Part shown: piece after piece, positions 26,355 through 34,278 of the stretch
Layout: the number at the start of each line of letters is the position of its first letter
Numbering within the stretch: the stretch's first letter is position 1
From: Streptomyces neyagawaensis
GTDB lineage: Bacteria > Actinomycetota > Actinomycetes > Streptomycetales > Streptomycetaceae
Length of the DNA stretch: 64,000 nt
Reading direction: 5' to 3'
NCBI RefSeq assembly: GCF_023516595.1
Contig: NZ_JAMGBG010000059.1
Span: forward strand, 1 to 64,000
Position numbers and translations under genes: made by a program
The notes under the pieces: generated by a model
Seen by the model: the letters and a program-made list of their open reading frames with translations, nothing else
Told to the model about the DNA's origin: nothing
The model's database searches: none

Positions 26355-27622
26355 CGGAACGCAGCGGACAGAACGAGGAACGCACGTTCGCCGCGCTCGC
26401 GCCGGTGCACGGGCGTGGATTCGCGCAGACGTGGTGGGGCCGGGCCTGGCTGAAGGCGCTGGAGGACGCAGCGCTGGACTCCGGGCAGCTCAAGGAGGGG
26501 CGCAGACTCGCGCGCGCGGCAGCCGTGGGCGCCGTGGCGGTGCGCCCCGGACGGGTCACCGCCGTGGTCCAGGACCGGGACGGCACGGCCCGTCGCGCCG
26601 ATGTCCTGCTCCAGCAACTGTCCGAGGAGCACTGGGGCCGTTTCCTCGGGATGGCCGCGGAGCGGTCGGGGCACATCGCCGCCCTGCTCGACCGTGAGAT
26701 GCCGCCGCATCTTGTCGAGGACGCGGCGACGGCCGGGGTCGACCTGCTGCCCGGGCTCGGAGACCTGGAGGCGGAGTGCGACTGCGGCGCCTGGGACCAC
26801 TGCGGGCACACCGCGGCGCTCTGCTATCAGGTGGCGCGACTGCTGGACCAGGATCCGTTCGTCCTGCTGCTGATGCGGGGCCGCGCCGAGCGGGCGCTAC
26901 TGGACGAGCTCCAGGTCCGCAGTGCCGCCCCCGAGGCCGAGGAGCGGAGCGCACGGGAGAGCCCCGAGGACGGCCTGGACGCCGCCGAGGCGTACGCGGC
27001 CGGGGACATCCTGCCTCCGCTCCCGGAGCCGCCCGGGCTGCCCGCAGATCCCGGTCTGCCACCGTCCCTCGACACCGAGGTACCGCCGGGGCCCGGTGTC
27101 GACCCGGGCGCGCTGGAGTTCCTGGCGGCGCGGACGGCCCAGGAGGCCCACAGGCTGCTGGCCGAGGCCCTGCGCGACGGCCATGATCAGCAGGCTGTCG
27201 CGTCAGAACCCACACCGGATCAGGACGCGGTGCGCCTGGCCGCAGGCGACCCGGAGCCGAGCGTCGCGGCACGGCTCGCGGAGGGCTCCGGGCGTGGCCG
27301 GGAAGGGCTGGCGCTCGCGGTCCGCGCCTGGCGGTACGGCGGTGCGGCCGGGCTCGCCGTCCTCGACGAGGAGTGGCATGTCCCGGCGGAATCGCTCGCA
27401 CGCGCGCGTGCCGCCCTGGAAGCGGCCTGGGACGACGACGAACGGCCACGGCTGCGCGCCGCCCACAACCGCTGGACCGCGGTCGGCGGCTCCGCCCAGC
27501 TGCGCCTCGGACGGGACGGCCGCTGGTGGCCGTACCGCAAGGAGCGGGGCCGCTGGGCACCGGCGGGCCCGGCCGCCCACGATCCGGCGACGGCACTGGC
27601 TTCGGTCGACACCGAGGCCTGA
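26351..27622 (+). CDS. SWIM zinc-finger protein paired with SNF2 ATPase
   Basis: A 423-residue protein with a SWIM zinc finger near residues 143-153: Cys143 and Cys145 (ECDCG), then Cys151 and His153 (HCGH), matching CxCxnCxH. The N-terminus (FAQTWWGRAWLKALEDAALD) is the diagnostic opening of this SNF2-partner family. The C-terminal half is Ala/Pro-rich, ending in a tryptophan-rich segment (HNRWTAVGGSAQLRLGRDGRWWPY). SWIM domains bind DNA or proteins, so it probably targets the ATPase to its substrate. The start overlaps the SNF2 stop (ATGA), implying stoichiometric production. The operon ends at the hairpin at 27687-27715. Confidence 0.92.
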   Translation: MTERSGQNEERTFAALAPVHGRGFAQTWWGRAWLKALEDAALDSGQLKEGRRLARAAAVGAVAVRPGRVTAVVQDRDGTARRADVLLQQLSEEHWGRFLGMAAERSGHIAALLDREMPPHLVEDAATAGVDLLPGLGDLEAECDCGAWDHCGHTAALCYQVARLLDQDPFVLLLMRGRAERALLDELQVRSAAPEAEERSARESPEDGLDAAEAYAAGDILPPLPEPPGLPADPGLPPSLDTEVPPGPGVDPGALEFLAARTAQEAHRLLAEALRDGHDQQAVASEPTPDQDAVRLAAGDPEPSVAARLAEGSGRGREGLALAVRAWRYGGAAGLAVLDEEWHVPAESLARARAALEAAWDDDERPRLRAAHNRWTAVGGSAQLRLGRDGRWWPYRKERGRWAPAGPAAHDPATALASVDTEA

Positions 27623-27686
27623 GCGTGTCACGGAGGCGCAAGCCCGTGGGAGAAGCGCGCGGGCCTCGGCAAGGTGACCGCCCCTC

Positions 27687-27715
27687 CCGGGCGGCGGGCC
27701 GAACCCGCCGCCCGG
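27687..27715 (+). terminator. Hairpin terminator of SNF2-SWIM operon
   Basis: Perfect 12-base arms at 27687-27698 and 27704-27715 with a 5-base loop, lying 65 bases after the SWIM gene stop. Almost pure G/C, no U-tract. Confidence 0.8.
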
Positions 27716-27721
27716 AACGAC

Positions 27722-27759
27722 GGGAGGCCCGCCACCGCTGCGAGCGGCGGGGGCCTCCC
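27722..27759 (-). terminator. Hairpin terminator of xylA
   Basis: Outer arms of 9 bases (27722-27730 and 27751-27759) continue inward with short paired blocks and a bulge. It lies 14 bases beyond the xylA stop on the minus strand and next to the hairpin of the converging operon, so two back-to-back terminators isolate the units. Confidence 0.75.
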
Positions 27760-27773
27760 TCACGCGCGCGTGA

Positions 27774-28940
27774 TCAGCCGCGGGCACCCAGCAGGTGGTC
27801 CATCGCGAGCTGGTCGAGCTGCTCGAAGGCCATACCGCGGGCCGCTGCGGCCTCCGCGTCGAAGTCCTCGAACGCTGTGGGGTCCGCGAGCAGCGCCTGC
27901 AGACCGTCGGCGGCGGTCGGCTGGGCCAGCTGGTCCAGGCGGGCCGCGCGCAGGGCTTCCTGGACCTGCGGGTCGGCACGGAAGGCCGTGGCACGCTCCT
28001 TCAGGATGAGGTAGTTGCGCATGCAGCCCGCGGCCGACGCCCACACCCCGTCGAAGTCCTCGGTGCGCGGCGGCTTGAAGTCGAAGTGCTTCGGCCCCGC
28101 GTAACCGGCGCTCTCCAGGAGGTCGACCAGCCAGAAGGCCGAGCGCAGGTCACCGGCGCCGAAGCGCAGGTCCTGGTCGTACTTGATGCCGGACTGGCCG
28201 TTGAGGTCGATGTGGAAGAGCTTGCCCGCCCACAGGGCCTGCGCGATGCCGTGCGGGAAGTTCAGCCCGGCCATCTGCTCGTGGCCGACCTCGGGGTTCA
28301 CGCCGTACAGCTCCGGGCGCTCCAGACGCTCGATGAAGGCCAGGGCGTGACCGACCGTGGGCAGCAGGATGTCGCCGCGCGGCTCGTTCGGCTTGGGCTC
28401 GATCGCGAACTTCAGGTCGTAGCCCTGGGAGGTGACGTATTCGCCCAGAAGGTCGAAGGCCTCCTTCATGCGGTCGAGCGCCACGCGCACGTCCTTGGCG
28501 GCACCGGACTCGGCGCCCTCACGGCCGCCCCAGGCGACGTAGATCTTGGCGCCGAGCTCGACCGCCAGGTCGATGTTGCGGATCGTCTTGCGCAGCGCGT
28601 AGCGGCGGACGTCCCGGTCGTTGGCGGTGAAGGCGCCGTCCTTGAAGACGGGATGCGTGAACAGGTTGGTGGTGGCCATGGGCACCGTCATGCCGGTGGT
28701 GTCCAGGGCGGCGCGGAAGCGCTTGATGTGCTCCTCGCGCTCACTGTCCGAGGACCCGAAGGGGATCAGGTCGTCGTCGTGGAAGGTCACGCCGTAGGCG
28801 CCCAGGTCGGCCAGACGCTGCACCGTCTCCACAGGGTCGAGGGCGCGCCGGGTGGCGTCGCCGAACGGGTCCCTTCCCTGCCAGCCGACGGTCCACAGAC
28901 CGAAGGTGAACCTGTCCTCGGGGGTGGGCTGGTAGTTCAT
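27774..28940 (-). CDS. xylA: Xylose (glucose) isomerase
   Basis: A 388-residue xylose isomerase of the short actinobacterial class, the same size as the well-studied Streptomyces enzymes. It interconverts D-xylose and D-xylulose (and glucose and fructose) using two divalent metals. Visible features: the N-terminal YQPTPEDRFTFGLWTVGW; the catalytic His in GVTFHDDDLIPF; metal- and substrate-binding residues in YVAWGGREGAE, FAIEPKPNEPRGD and GLNFPHGIAQAL; and FHIDLNGQSGIKYDQDLRFG followed by HFDFKPPRTED. AAGGAG precedes the ATG. It is transcribed divergently from xylB across a 146-base promoter region, under the probable control of the ROK repressor downstream of xylB. Confidence 0.98.
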   Translation of the reverse strand: MNYQPTPEDRFTFGLWTVGWQGRDPFGDATRRALDPVETVQRLADLGAYGVTFHDDDLIPFGSSDSEREEHIKRFRAALDTTGMTVPMATTNLFTHPVFKDGAFTANDRDVRRYALRKTIRNIDLAVELGAKIYVAWGGREGAESGAAKDVRVALDRMKEAFDLLGEYVTSQGYDLKFAIEPKPNEPRGDILLPTVGHALAFIERLERPELYGVNPEVGHEQMAGLNFPHGIAQALWAGKLFHIDLNGQSGIKYDQDLRFGAGDLRSAFWLVDLLESAGYAGPKHFDFKPPRTEDFDGVWASAAGCMRNYLILKERATAFRADPQVQEALRAARLDQLAQPTAADGLQALLADPTAFEDFDAEAAAARGMAFEQLDQLAMDHLLGARG

Positions 28941-29086
28941 GCCGCGGCTCCTTGCGCTCCGACCATTTCGTCATGGCGATTTACAAATTAGTATGCGGAC
29001 GCGTCTCTGGGAAGACAAGATGTCGCCCGTCGGACGCATCAGCCGCGTCGGCGGCAGTCACGAGCCCGCTTGAGAGGGAGAGCCCG
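28941..29086. promoter_or_regulatory. Divergent xylA-xylB promoter region
   Basis: The 146 bases between the divergent starts contain an AT-rich island (28978-28995, around ATTTACAAATTAGTAT) that stands out in 70-plus percent GC DNA. Such islands commonly hold overlapping promoters and a repressor operator. The ROK protein encoded 1.5 kb away is the likely binder. I see no clean palindrome, so the exact operator is not assigned. Confidence 0.5.
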
Positions 29087-30532
29087 ATGTCAGCAGCCGA
29101 GGGTCCGCTCGTCGTCGGTGTGGATTCGTCCACACAGTCCACCAAGGCCCTGGTCGTCGACGCGTCGACCGGACGGGTGGTCGCGAGCGGGCAGGCCCCG
29201 CACACCGTGTCGTCCGGCGCGGGCCGGGAGAGCGACCCGAGGCAATGGTGGGACGCGCTGTGCGAGGCGTTGCGCCAGTGCGGTGAGCCCGCCCGGGAGG
29301 CCGCGGCGGTGTCGATCGGCGGTCAGCAGCACGGCCTGGTCACGCTCGACGCCCAGGGCGACCCGGTGCGCCCCGCGCTGCTGTGGAACGACGTGCGTTC
29401 CGCGCCGCAGGTGCGCCGGCTGGTGGCGGAGCTGGGCGGCCCGAAGGCCTGGGCCGAGCGCACCGGAAGCGTCCCCGGCACGTCCTTCACCGTCACGAAG
29501 TGGGCCTGGCTCGCCGAGAACGAGCCCGAGGCGGTCCGCGCCACCGCCGCCGTCCGGCTGCCGCACGACTATCTGACCGAGCGCCTCACGGGCCAGGGCA
29601 CGACGGACCGCGGTGACGCCTCCGGCACCGGCTGGTGGGCTTCCGGAACGGAGGGGTACGACGAGGAGGTCCTCGCCCATGTGGGCCTGGACCCGGCGTT
29701 GCTGCCCCGTCTGGTCCGACCCGGCGAGGTCGCCGGCACCGTACGGGACGCCCACGACCTGCCGTTCGCGAAGGGCACCCTCGTCGCCCCGGGCACCGGG
29801 GACAACGCGGCCGCCGCGCTGGGCCTCGGCCTGCGGCCCGGCACACCGGTGCTGAGCCTCGGCACGTCCGGCACGGTGTACGCCGTGTCGAAGCACCGCC
29901 CGGCCGACCCGACCGGCACGGTGGCGGGCTTCGCGGACGCCCACGGGGACTGGCTGCCGCTGGCCTGCACCCTGAACTGCACCCAGGCCGTCGACCGCGT
30001 CGCCGCGCTGCTGGGCCTGGACCGCGAGGCCGTGGAGCCCGGCACGAGCGTCACCCTCCTCCCCTACCTGGACGGCGAACGCACCCCGGCCCTCCCCCAC
30101 GCCTCAGGTCTCCTGCACGGGCTGCGGCACGACACGACCGGCGGACAGCTCCTCCAGGCCGCGTACGACGGTGCCGTGCACTCGCTGCTCGGTGCCCTCG
30201 ACCTGGTGCTCGACGCGGACGCGGACCCTTCGGCTCCGCTGCTGCTGATCGGCGGCGGCGCGCGGGGCACGGCGTGGCAGCAGACCGTGCGACGGCTGTC
30301 GGGGCGTGCGGTGCAGGTCCCGGAGGCCAAGGAACTGGTCGCGCTGGGCGCGGCAGCGCAGGCCGCGGGGCTGCTCACCGGCGAGGACCCGGCCGCGGTC
30401 GCCCGCCGCTGGGACACCACGCGCGGGCCGGTGCTGGAGGCGGTGGAGCGGGACGAGGAGACGCTGGCCAGGATCTCCGGGGTACTCTCCGACGCGGCGC
30501 CGCTGCTGGAGCGCGAGCCTGGCTGCCGCTGA
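29087..30532 (+). CDS. xylB: Xylulokinase
   Basis: A 481-residue FGGY-family carbohydrate kinase. It phosphorylates D-xylulose to xylulose 5-phosphate, feeding the pentose phosphate pathway after XylA. N-terminal ATPase fold: VVGVDSSTQSTKALVVD. Substrate and catalytic region: GGQQHGLV and LLWNDVRS, with SFTVTKWAWLAENEPE and LPHDYLTERLTG. The phosphate-binding block of the second domain is APGTGDNAAAALGLG and LSLGTSGTVYAVS, and the adenosine site is LLLIGGGARGTAWQQ. The start is ATG 29087 with GAGGGAG upstream; the longer open frame begins at 28952 inside the shared promoter. It is followed 91 bases later by the ROK regulator. Confidence 0.96.
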   Translation: MSAAEGPLVVGVDSSTQSTKALVVDASTGRVVASGQAPHTVSSGAGRESDPRQWWDALCEALRQCGEPAREAAAVSIGGQQHGLVTLDAQGDPVRPALLWNDVRSAPQVRRLVAELGGPKAWAERTGSVPGTSFTVTKWAWLAENEPEAVRATAAVRLPHDYLTERLTGQGTTDRGDASGTGWWASGTEGYDEEVLAHVGLDPALLPRLVRPGEVAGTVRDAHDLPFAKGTLVAPGTGDNAAAALGLGLRPGTPVLSLGTSGTVYAVSKHRPADPTGTVAGFADAHGDWLPLACTLNCTQAVDRVAALLGLDREAVEPGTSVTLLPYLDGERTPALPHASGLLHGLRHDTTGGQLLQAAYDGAVHSLLGALDLVLDADADPSAPLLLIGGGARGTAWQQTVRRLSGRAVQVPEAKELVALGAAAQAAGLLTGEDPAAVARRWDTTRGPVLEAVERDEETLARISGVLSDAAPLLEREPGCR

Positions 30533-30623
30533 CCGGGCAAGGGGCGCCTGAAGTGGGGAGATACGCTTCCGGCATGATCTGAGGGGCATCAGCCACGACA
30601 CTTCGAGAGGAACCGGGGGAGGT

Positions 30624-31832
30624 ATGACCGCACCGCTGCACGAGGCGCACCCGAGCAGTCCCGGCCGCCGCCTGCCCGACACCCAGCAGGGCATGCGCCG
30701 CCGCAACCTCTCCCGGGTCATGCACACCGTCAACGCCGAGGGCCCGCTCTCCCGTGCGGCGGTGGCGTCGCGCATCGGCCTCACCCGGGCGGCTGTGTCC
30801 ACGCTGGTGGACGAGCTGATCCGGGCGGGGCTCCTGGAGGAACTGGGTCCGGAGCGTCCCGGCCGGGTCGGCCGCCCCGGTTCGGCGCTCGCTCTCAGCG
30901 GACGTGGTCCCGCCGGAATCGGCGCGGAGATCGGCGTCGACCATCTCGCCGTGTGCGCGGTGGACCTGCGCGGCGCGGTACGCGCGCGTGCCGTGCGGCA
31001 CGGGACCAACCGCGGCCGCGCCCCCGAGCCGGTGATCGACGAGCTGACGGCGCTCGTACGGCAGGTCGTCGCCGAGGCCGAGAAGGAGGGCCTGTGGGCG
31101 GCGGGCCTCGCGGTCGCCGTGCCCGGACTGGTGGCGCGGGACGCCCGCACTGTGGTCCGTGCCCCCAACCTCGACTGGCGGGACACGGACCTCGGCGCAC
31201 TGCTCCCCGACGGGCTGGCGCTGACCGTCGACAACGAGGCCAACTTCGGCGGCCTCGCCGAACTCTGGCTCGGCGCCGCGACGCCACGCGACTTCCTGCA
31301 TGTCTCCGCGGAGATCGGTATCGGTGGCGCGGTGGTCGTGGACGGCCGGCTGCTGCGGGGCACCCGAGGCTTCGCGGGCGAGCTGGGCCATGTGCCCGTA
31401 CGACCGGAGGGCCCGCAGTGCGCGTGCGGGGGGCGTGGCTGTCTCGAGCAGTACGCCGGCGAGGAGGCCGTGCTGCGTGCGGCCGGGCTGGAGCCGGGCG
31501 AGGACCGGGTGGAGCTGCTCGCGGAGCGGGCCGCCGCCGGGGACCAGGAGGTACGTCGGGCGCTGCGCGGCGCCGGTACCGCGCTGGGTATCGCGCTGAC
31601 CGGCGCGGTCAATCTGCTGGACCCCGAGACGGTGGTCCTGGGCGGTGCCCTGGCCGCTCTCGCACCCTGGCTCGTCCCGTCACTGGAACGTGAGCTGGCC
31701 GGGCGGACAGCGGGACCCGCATGCGCCGTGACCGTGTCGCGCCTCGGCTCCGAGGGACCGTTGCTGGGCGCGGCCCATTCGGTGGTACGGGCGGTGCTCG
31801 ACGACCCGGCGACGGCCGGGGTGCGGGCGTAA
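30624..31832 (+). CDS. xylR: ROK-family repressor, probable xylose regulator
   Basis: A 402-residue ROK regulator. The N-terminal winged helix (about residues 28-85: NLSRVMHTVNAEGPLSRAAVASRIGLTRAAVSTLVDELI) binds DNA. The sugar-kinase-like ROK domain follows, with the sugar site motif FAGELGHV and zinc-binding block CACGGRGCLEQY, plus LTVDNEANFGGLAELWLG and ISAEIGIGGAVV-type segments (here VSAEIGIGGAVVVDG). Its position behind xylB and the divergent xylA/xylB promoter argue that it represses these genes in the absence of xylose, as XylR does in other Gram-positives. The symbol rests on context. A GGGGGAGG lies immediately before the ATG. Confidence 0.85.
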   Translation: MTAPLHEAHPSSPGRRLPDTQQGMRRRNLSRVMHTVNAEGPLSRAAVASRIGLTRAAVSTLVDELIRAGLLEELGPERPGRVGRPGSALALSGRGPAGIGAEIGVDHLAVCAVDLRGAVRARAVRHGTNRGRAPEPVIDELTALVRQVVAEAEKEGLWAAGLAVAVPGLVARDARTVVRAPNLDWRDTDLGALLPDGLALTVDNEANFGGLAELWLGAATPRDFLHVSAEIGIGGAVVVDGRLLRGTRGFAGELGHVPVRPEGPQCACGGRGCLEQYAGEEAVLRAAGLEPGEDRVELLAERAAAGDQEVRRALRGAGTALGIALTGAVNLLDPETVVLGGALAALAPWLVPSLERELAGRTAGPACAVTVSRLGSEGPLLGAAHSVVRAVLDDPATAGVRA

Positions 31833-31856
31833 CCGCAGAGGTCCCCAGCGGTTACG
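31828..31856 (+). terminator. Hairpin at the end of the ROK gene
   Basis: Nine-base arms (31828-31836 and 31848-31856) with an 11-base loop overlap the stop codon of the ROK gene. The hairpin is modest, and the remaining bases to 32114 contain no gene. Confidence 0.5.
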
Positions 31857-32114
31857 GGCCAAGAGCGCGGGTGCGCCGAAGAGGGAGAACCAGTCCTCGA
31901 GTCCTGGGCTGCCCCGGCCCTCTCACCCCTGAAGGTGGCGGAGTTATCCACAACGGCTCGCTTTTCCACCGTTTTCCCCACGCCTCGACGGCGTATCGGC
32001 TGATCGCCGTACCGTGAATCACGTGAGGCGCAGCCGTTCGACCTGCGGATGCGTCTCACACACGGGCGCCCCTCCCCGCATATCGGATTCAGCCTCCTCT
32101 GAAAGGCAGACACC

Positions 32115-32714
32115 ATGGAGCGAGCCGAAGCGTTGCCGAGCAGGCGGCGGCTGCTGAAAGGCACCGCTTTCGCCGCGATCCCCTACGCGTTGCTCCCGAG
32201 TCCCCGCGCCACTGCCCACCCAGCGCCCGTGGACCATGCTTTCGCCCTGTGGGAGCCGGCGAGCGAGGCAAACTACACGGCGGCGGACCGCCCGACGAGC
32301 CACTCCGTCGACCTGGTGATCATTCACGTGACGCAGACGACCTACAAGAACACGATGCCCGTCTTCTGGGACCCGGCGAAGCAGGTCTCCGCGCACTACG
32401 TCCTGCGATCGGCCGACGGCAGAGTCACCCAGTGCGTCCGTGAGCGGGACATCGCCTGGCACGCGGGCAACTGGGACTACAACGCACACAGCATCGGCAT
32501 CGAGCACGAGGGCTGGGTCGAGCGCCCCGCGTACTTCACCGGTGCCATGTACGCGCAGTCGGCGGCGCTCGCCTCGGAGGTCTGCGACAGGTACGGCATC
32601 CCCAAGGACCGCGACCACATCATCGGCCACCACGAGGTGCCGGGCACCGACCACACCGATCCCGGGCCGCACTGGGACTGGGCCCGGTACATACGTTTGG
32701 TCAACGCCGGCTGA
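32115..32714 (+). CDS. Tat-exported N-acetylmuramoyl-L-alanine amidase
   Basis: A 199-residue amidase_2/PGRP-type enzyme that cleaves the lactyl amide between muramic acid and the stem peptide. The N-terminus carries a twin-arginine signal (SRRRLLKGTAFAAIPYALL). By alignment with AmpD, zinc ligands are His71 (VIIHVTQT), His172 (IIGHHEVPG) and Asp182 (HTDPGP); Glu130 (GIEHEG) is the usual catalytic acid position. SAHYVLRSADGRVTQCV and IAWHAGNWDYN are family blocks. It probably acts in the cell wall during growth, or in competition. The start is ATG 32115 with GAAAGG upstream. It is monocistronic. Confidence 0.92.
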   Translation: MERAEALPSRRRLLKGTAFAAIPYALLPSPRATAHPAPVDHAFALWEPASEANYTAADRPTSHSVDLVIIHVTQTTYKNTMPVFWDPAKQVSAHYVLRSADGRVTQCVRERDIAWHAGNWDYNAHSIGIEHEGWVERPAYFTGAMYAQSAALASEVCDRYGIPKDRDHIIGHHEVPGTDHTDPGPHWDWARYIRLVNAG

Positions 32715-32816
32715 GGCCGTGGAGGCGGATCCCGCCGGGTATGTCTCATGGCTTGTCGGGCGCAGGTGCGAGGTTGACGATGGACCCTGCCATGCACGGA
32801 ATGCCGGGAGGCCGAG

Positions 32817-34094
32817 TTGACCGATTCATGGGTGGCTCTGGAGCCGGGAGCCGACCCTGTCGAGCGAGTGCGGGTGCTGCGCCGAGCGCACGAGGCGTTC
32901 ACCCAGGGCGGCGCGGTGACGCGGCCGGTCCGTTCCGTGGTGGCCGACTCGTGGCGCCGCTCCGCGAAAGCCGGCGTCGGACCGGAGGGCACCGCGCGTG
33001 TGGAACTGACGGACGGCGACCTCGGTTCCTATCGTGCGGAGCATCCCCTGGCCAGGGTGATGCCGCTGGTCCGTGAGTTGCTGGGCACGTTCGCGGCGGA
33101 CGGCGAGCATCTGCTGGCCGTGTGCGACGCGCAGGGCAGGTTGTTGTGGGTGGAAGGACATCCGGCGACCAGACGCCGGGCGGACGGGATGAACTTCGTG
33201 CCGGGGGCGCGCTGGGCTGAGGCCGAGGTCGGGACCAACGCGCCGGGTACGGCCGTCGCCGTCGACCGGCCTGTGCAGGTGTTCGCGGCGGAGCACTTCA
33301 TACGGCAAGTGCAGCCGTGGACGTGTGCGGCGGCGCCGGTGCACGATCCGCGCACCGGGCGGGTGCTCGGCGCGATCGACATCACCGGTGGCGACCGGCT
33401 GGCACACCCGCACAGTCTGGGTTTCGTGCAGGCGGTGGCTCGGGCCGCCGAGTCCCAGTTGGCCCTGCTCGCACCGCCCGGCGCCCCTGGTGACGCACTG
33501 GAGCTGACGGCCCTCGGTCGGGACGAGGCCCAACTCCTGCTGGCGGGAAGGAAGGTGAGGCTCAGCCGACGACACAGCGAGATTCTGGTGCTGCTCGCCC
33601 GGCATCCGGAAGGGCTGTCCGGCGACGAGTTGCTCTGTGCCCTGTATGAGGACGAGTCGGTGACGCCGGTGACGTTGCGGGCCGAGCTGGCGAGGCTGCG
33701 CAGACTGCTCGGCCCCGGGTTGCTCGGTTCGCGACCGTACCGGCTGATGGTTCCGGTGGAGTCCGATGTGGCGGTCGTGGAGCGGAGGTTGGAGACGGGT
33801 GCGGTGACAGCGGCCGCGACAGCGTACGGGGGCCCGCTGCTGCCTGGTTCGCAGGCCCCGGCGGTCGCCCGACTGCGCCACAGGCTCACCGAGGGACTGC
33901 GCACGGCTCTCATAGCCCGCCGCGATCCCGACCTGCTGGCCGACTGGGCGCACGCGCCCTGGGGCGAGGAGGACCTCGACATATGGCGCGCACTCGCGGC
34001 CGTACGCCCCACACCGGCAGTACGCGCACGGTTGCGGGAACTGGAGACGGAGCTGAGGGCGCCGGCGGGCTGGGCACACCGGAGACGTACCTGA
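32817..34094 (+). CDS. GAF-domain transcriptional regulator of the adjacent aldehyde dehydrogenase
   Basis: A 425-residue regulator. Residues 1-60 form a helical leader (RVLRRAHEAFTQGG, VVADSWRRS) like the N-terminus of AcoR-type activators. A GAF sensor follows at about 80-215, with the block LLWVEGHPATRRRADGMNFVPGARWAEAEVGTNAPGTA. There is no sigma-54 AAA domain. Instead the C-terminus (about 240-315: LSRRHSEILVLLARHPEGLSGDELLCAL, VTLRAELARLRRLLGP) resembles an OmpR/SARP-type winged helix, with a helical BTAD-like tail. The start is TTG 32817, preceded by GGGAGG eight bases away; no ATG or GTG in frame fits. Lying 184 bases upstream of the aldehyde dehydrogenase on the same strand, it is the obvious activator, responding to an alcohol- or aldehyde-like ligand. 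The link is inferred from context. Confidence 0.85.
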   Translation: MTDSWVALEPGADPVERVRVLRRAHEAFTQGGAVTRPVRSVVADSWRRSAKAGVGPEGTARVELTDGDLGSYRAEHPLARVMPLVRELLGTFAADGEHLLAVCDAQGRLLWVEGHPATRRRADGMNFVPGARWAEAEVGTNAPGTAVAVDRPVQVFAAEHFIRQVQPWTCAAAPVHDPRTGRVLGAIDITGGDRLAHPHSLGFVQAVARAAESQLALLAPPGAPGDALELTALGRDEAQLLLAGRKVRLSRRHSEILVLLARHPEGLSGDELLCALYEDESVTPVTLRAELARLRRLLGPGLLGSRPYRLMVPVESDVAVVERRLETGAVTAAATAYGGPLLPGSQAPAVARLRHRLTEGLRTALIARRDPDLLADWAHAPWGEEDLDIWRALAAVRPTPAVRARLRELETELRAPAGWAHRRRT

Positions 34095-34100
34095 GAAACG

Positions 34101-34149
34101 GCGGGGCGGAAGGGCGGAGGGGAGGGAGGGGGGAGGAGGGAGGAGGGAG
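34101..34149 (+). other. Purine-only G-run tract
   Basis: About 49 bases that are almost all G and A, with many runs of three to six G. In principle it can fold into a G-quadruplex on the coding strand. It lies in the 3' end of the regulator transcript or the leader region upstream of the aldehyde dehydrogenase gene. Confidence 0.6.
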
Positions 34150-34192
34150 CTGCGTGCGGGAGGGCAGAGGCGTCCTTGCCACGGACCGCAGC

Positions 34193-34208
34193 GCAACGTC
34201 GTTGCAAC
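34193..34208. promoter_or_regulatory. Inverted-repeat operator candidate upstream of aldehyde dehydrogenase
   Basis: Overlapping dyads: GCAAC-GTC-GTTGC (34193-34205) and the perfect 8-bp palindrome GTTGCAAC (34201-34208). They lie 71-86 bases before the dehydrogenase start, in a position suitable for the GAF regulator. Confidence 0.45.
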
Positions 34209-34278
34209 CGTCGGATTCCTAGCCTCCACACGAGAGCCGCCCAACGGCGGGTGGCGCTTCTGGGGAGGCAGGTATTCC

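Noticed and set aside
25378..27774. Repeated CACGCGCGCGTG-like palindromes (near 23709, 25378, 27400 and 27762)
   Set aside because: Mostly inside coding DNA and explained by Arg/Ala codon runs; no regular spacing or intergenic placement.
31944..31952. Perfect DnaA-box-like sequences (TTATCCACA at 31944-31952 and its complement at 14664-14672)
   Set aside because: They are single and isolated, without clustering, AT-rich unwinding region or dnaA/dnaN neighbours, so they do not indicate an origin.
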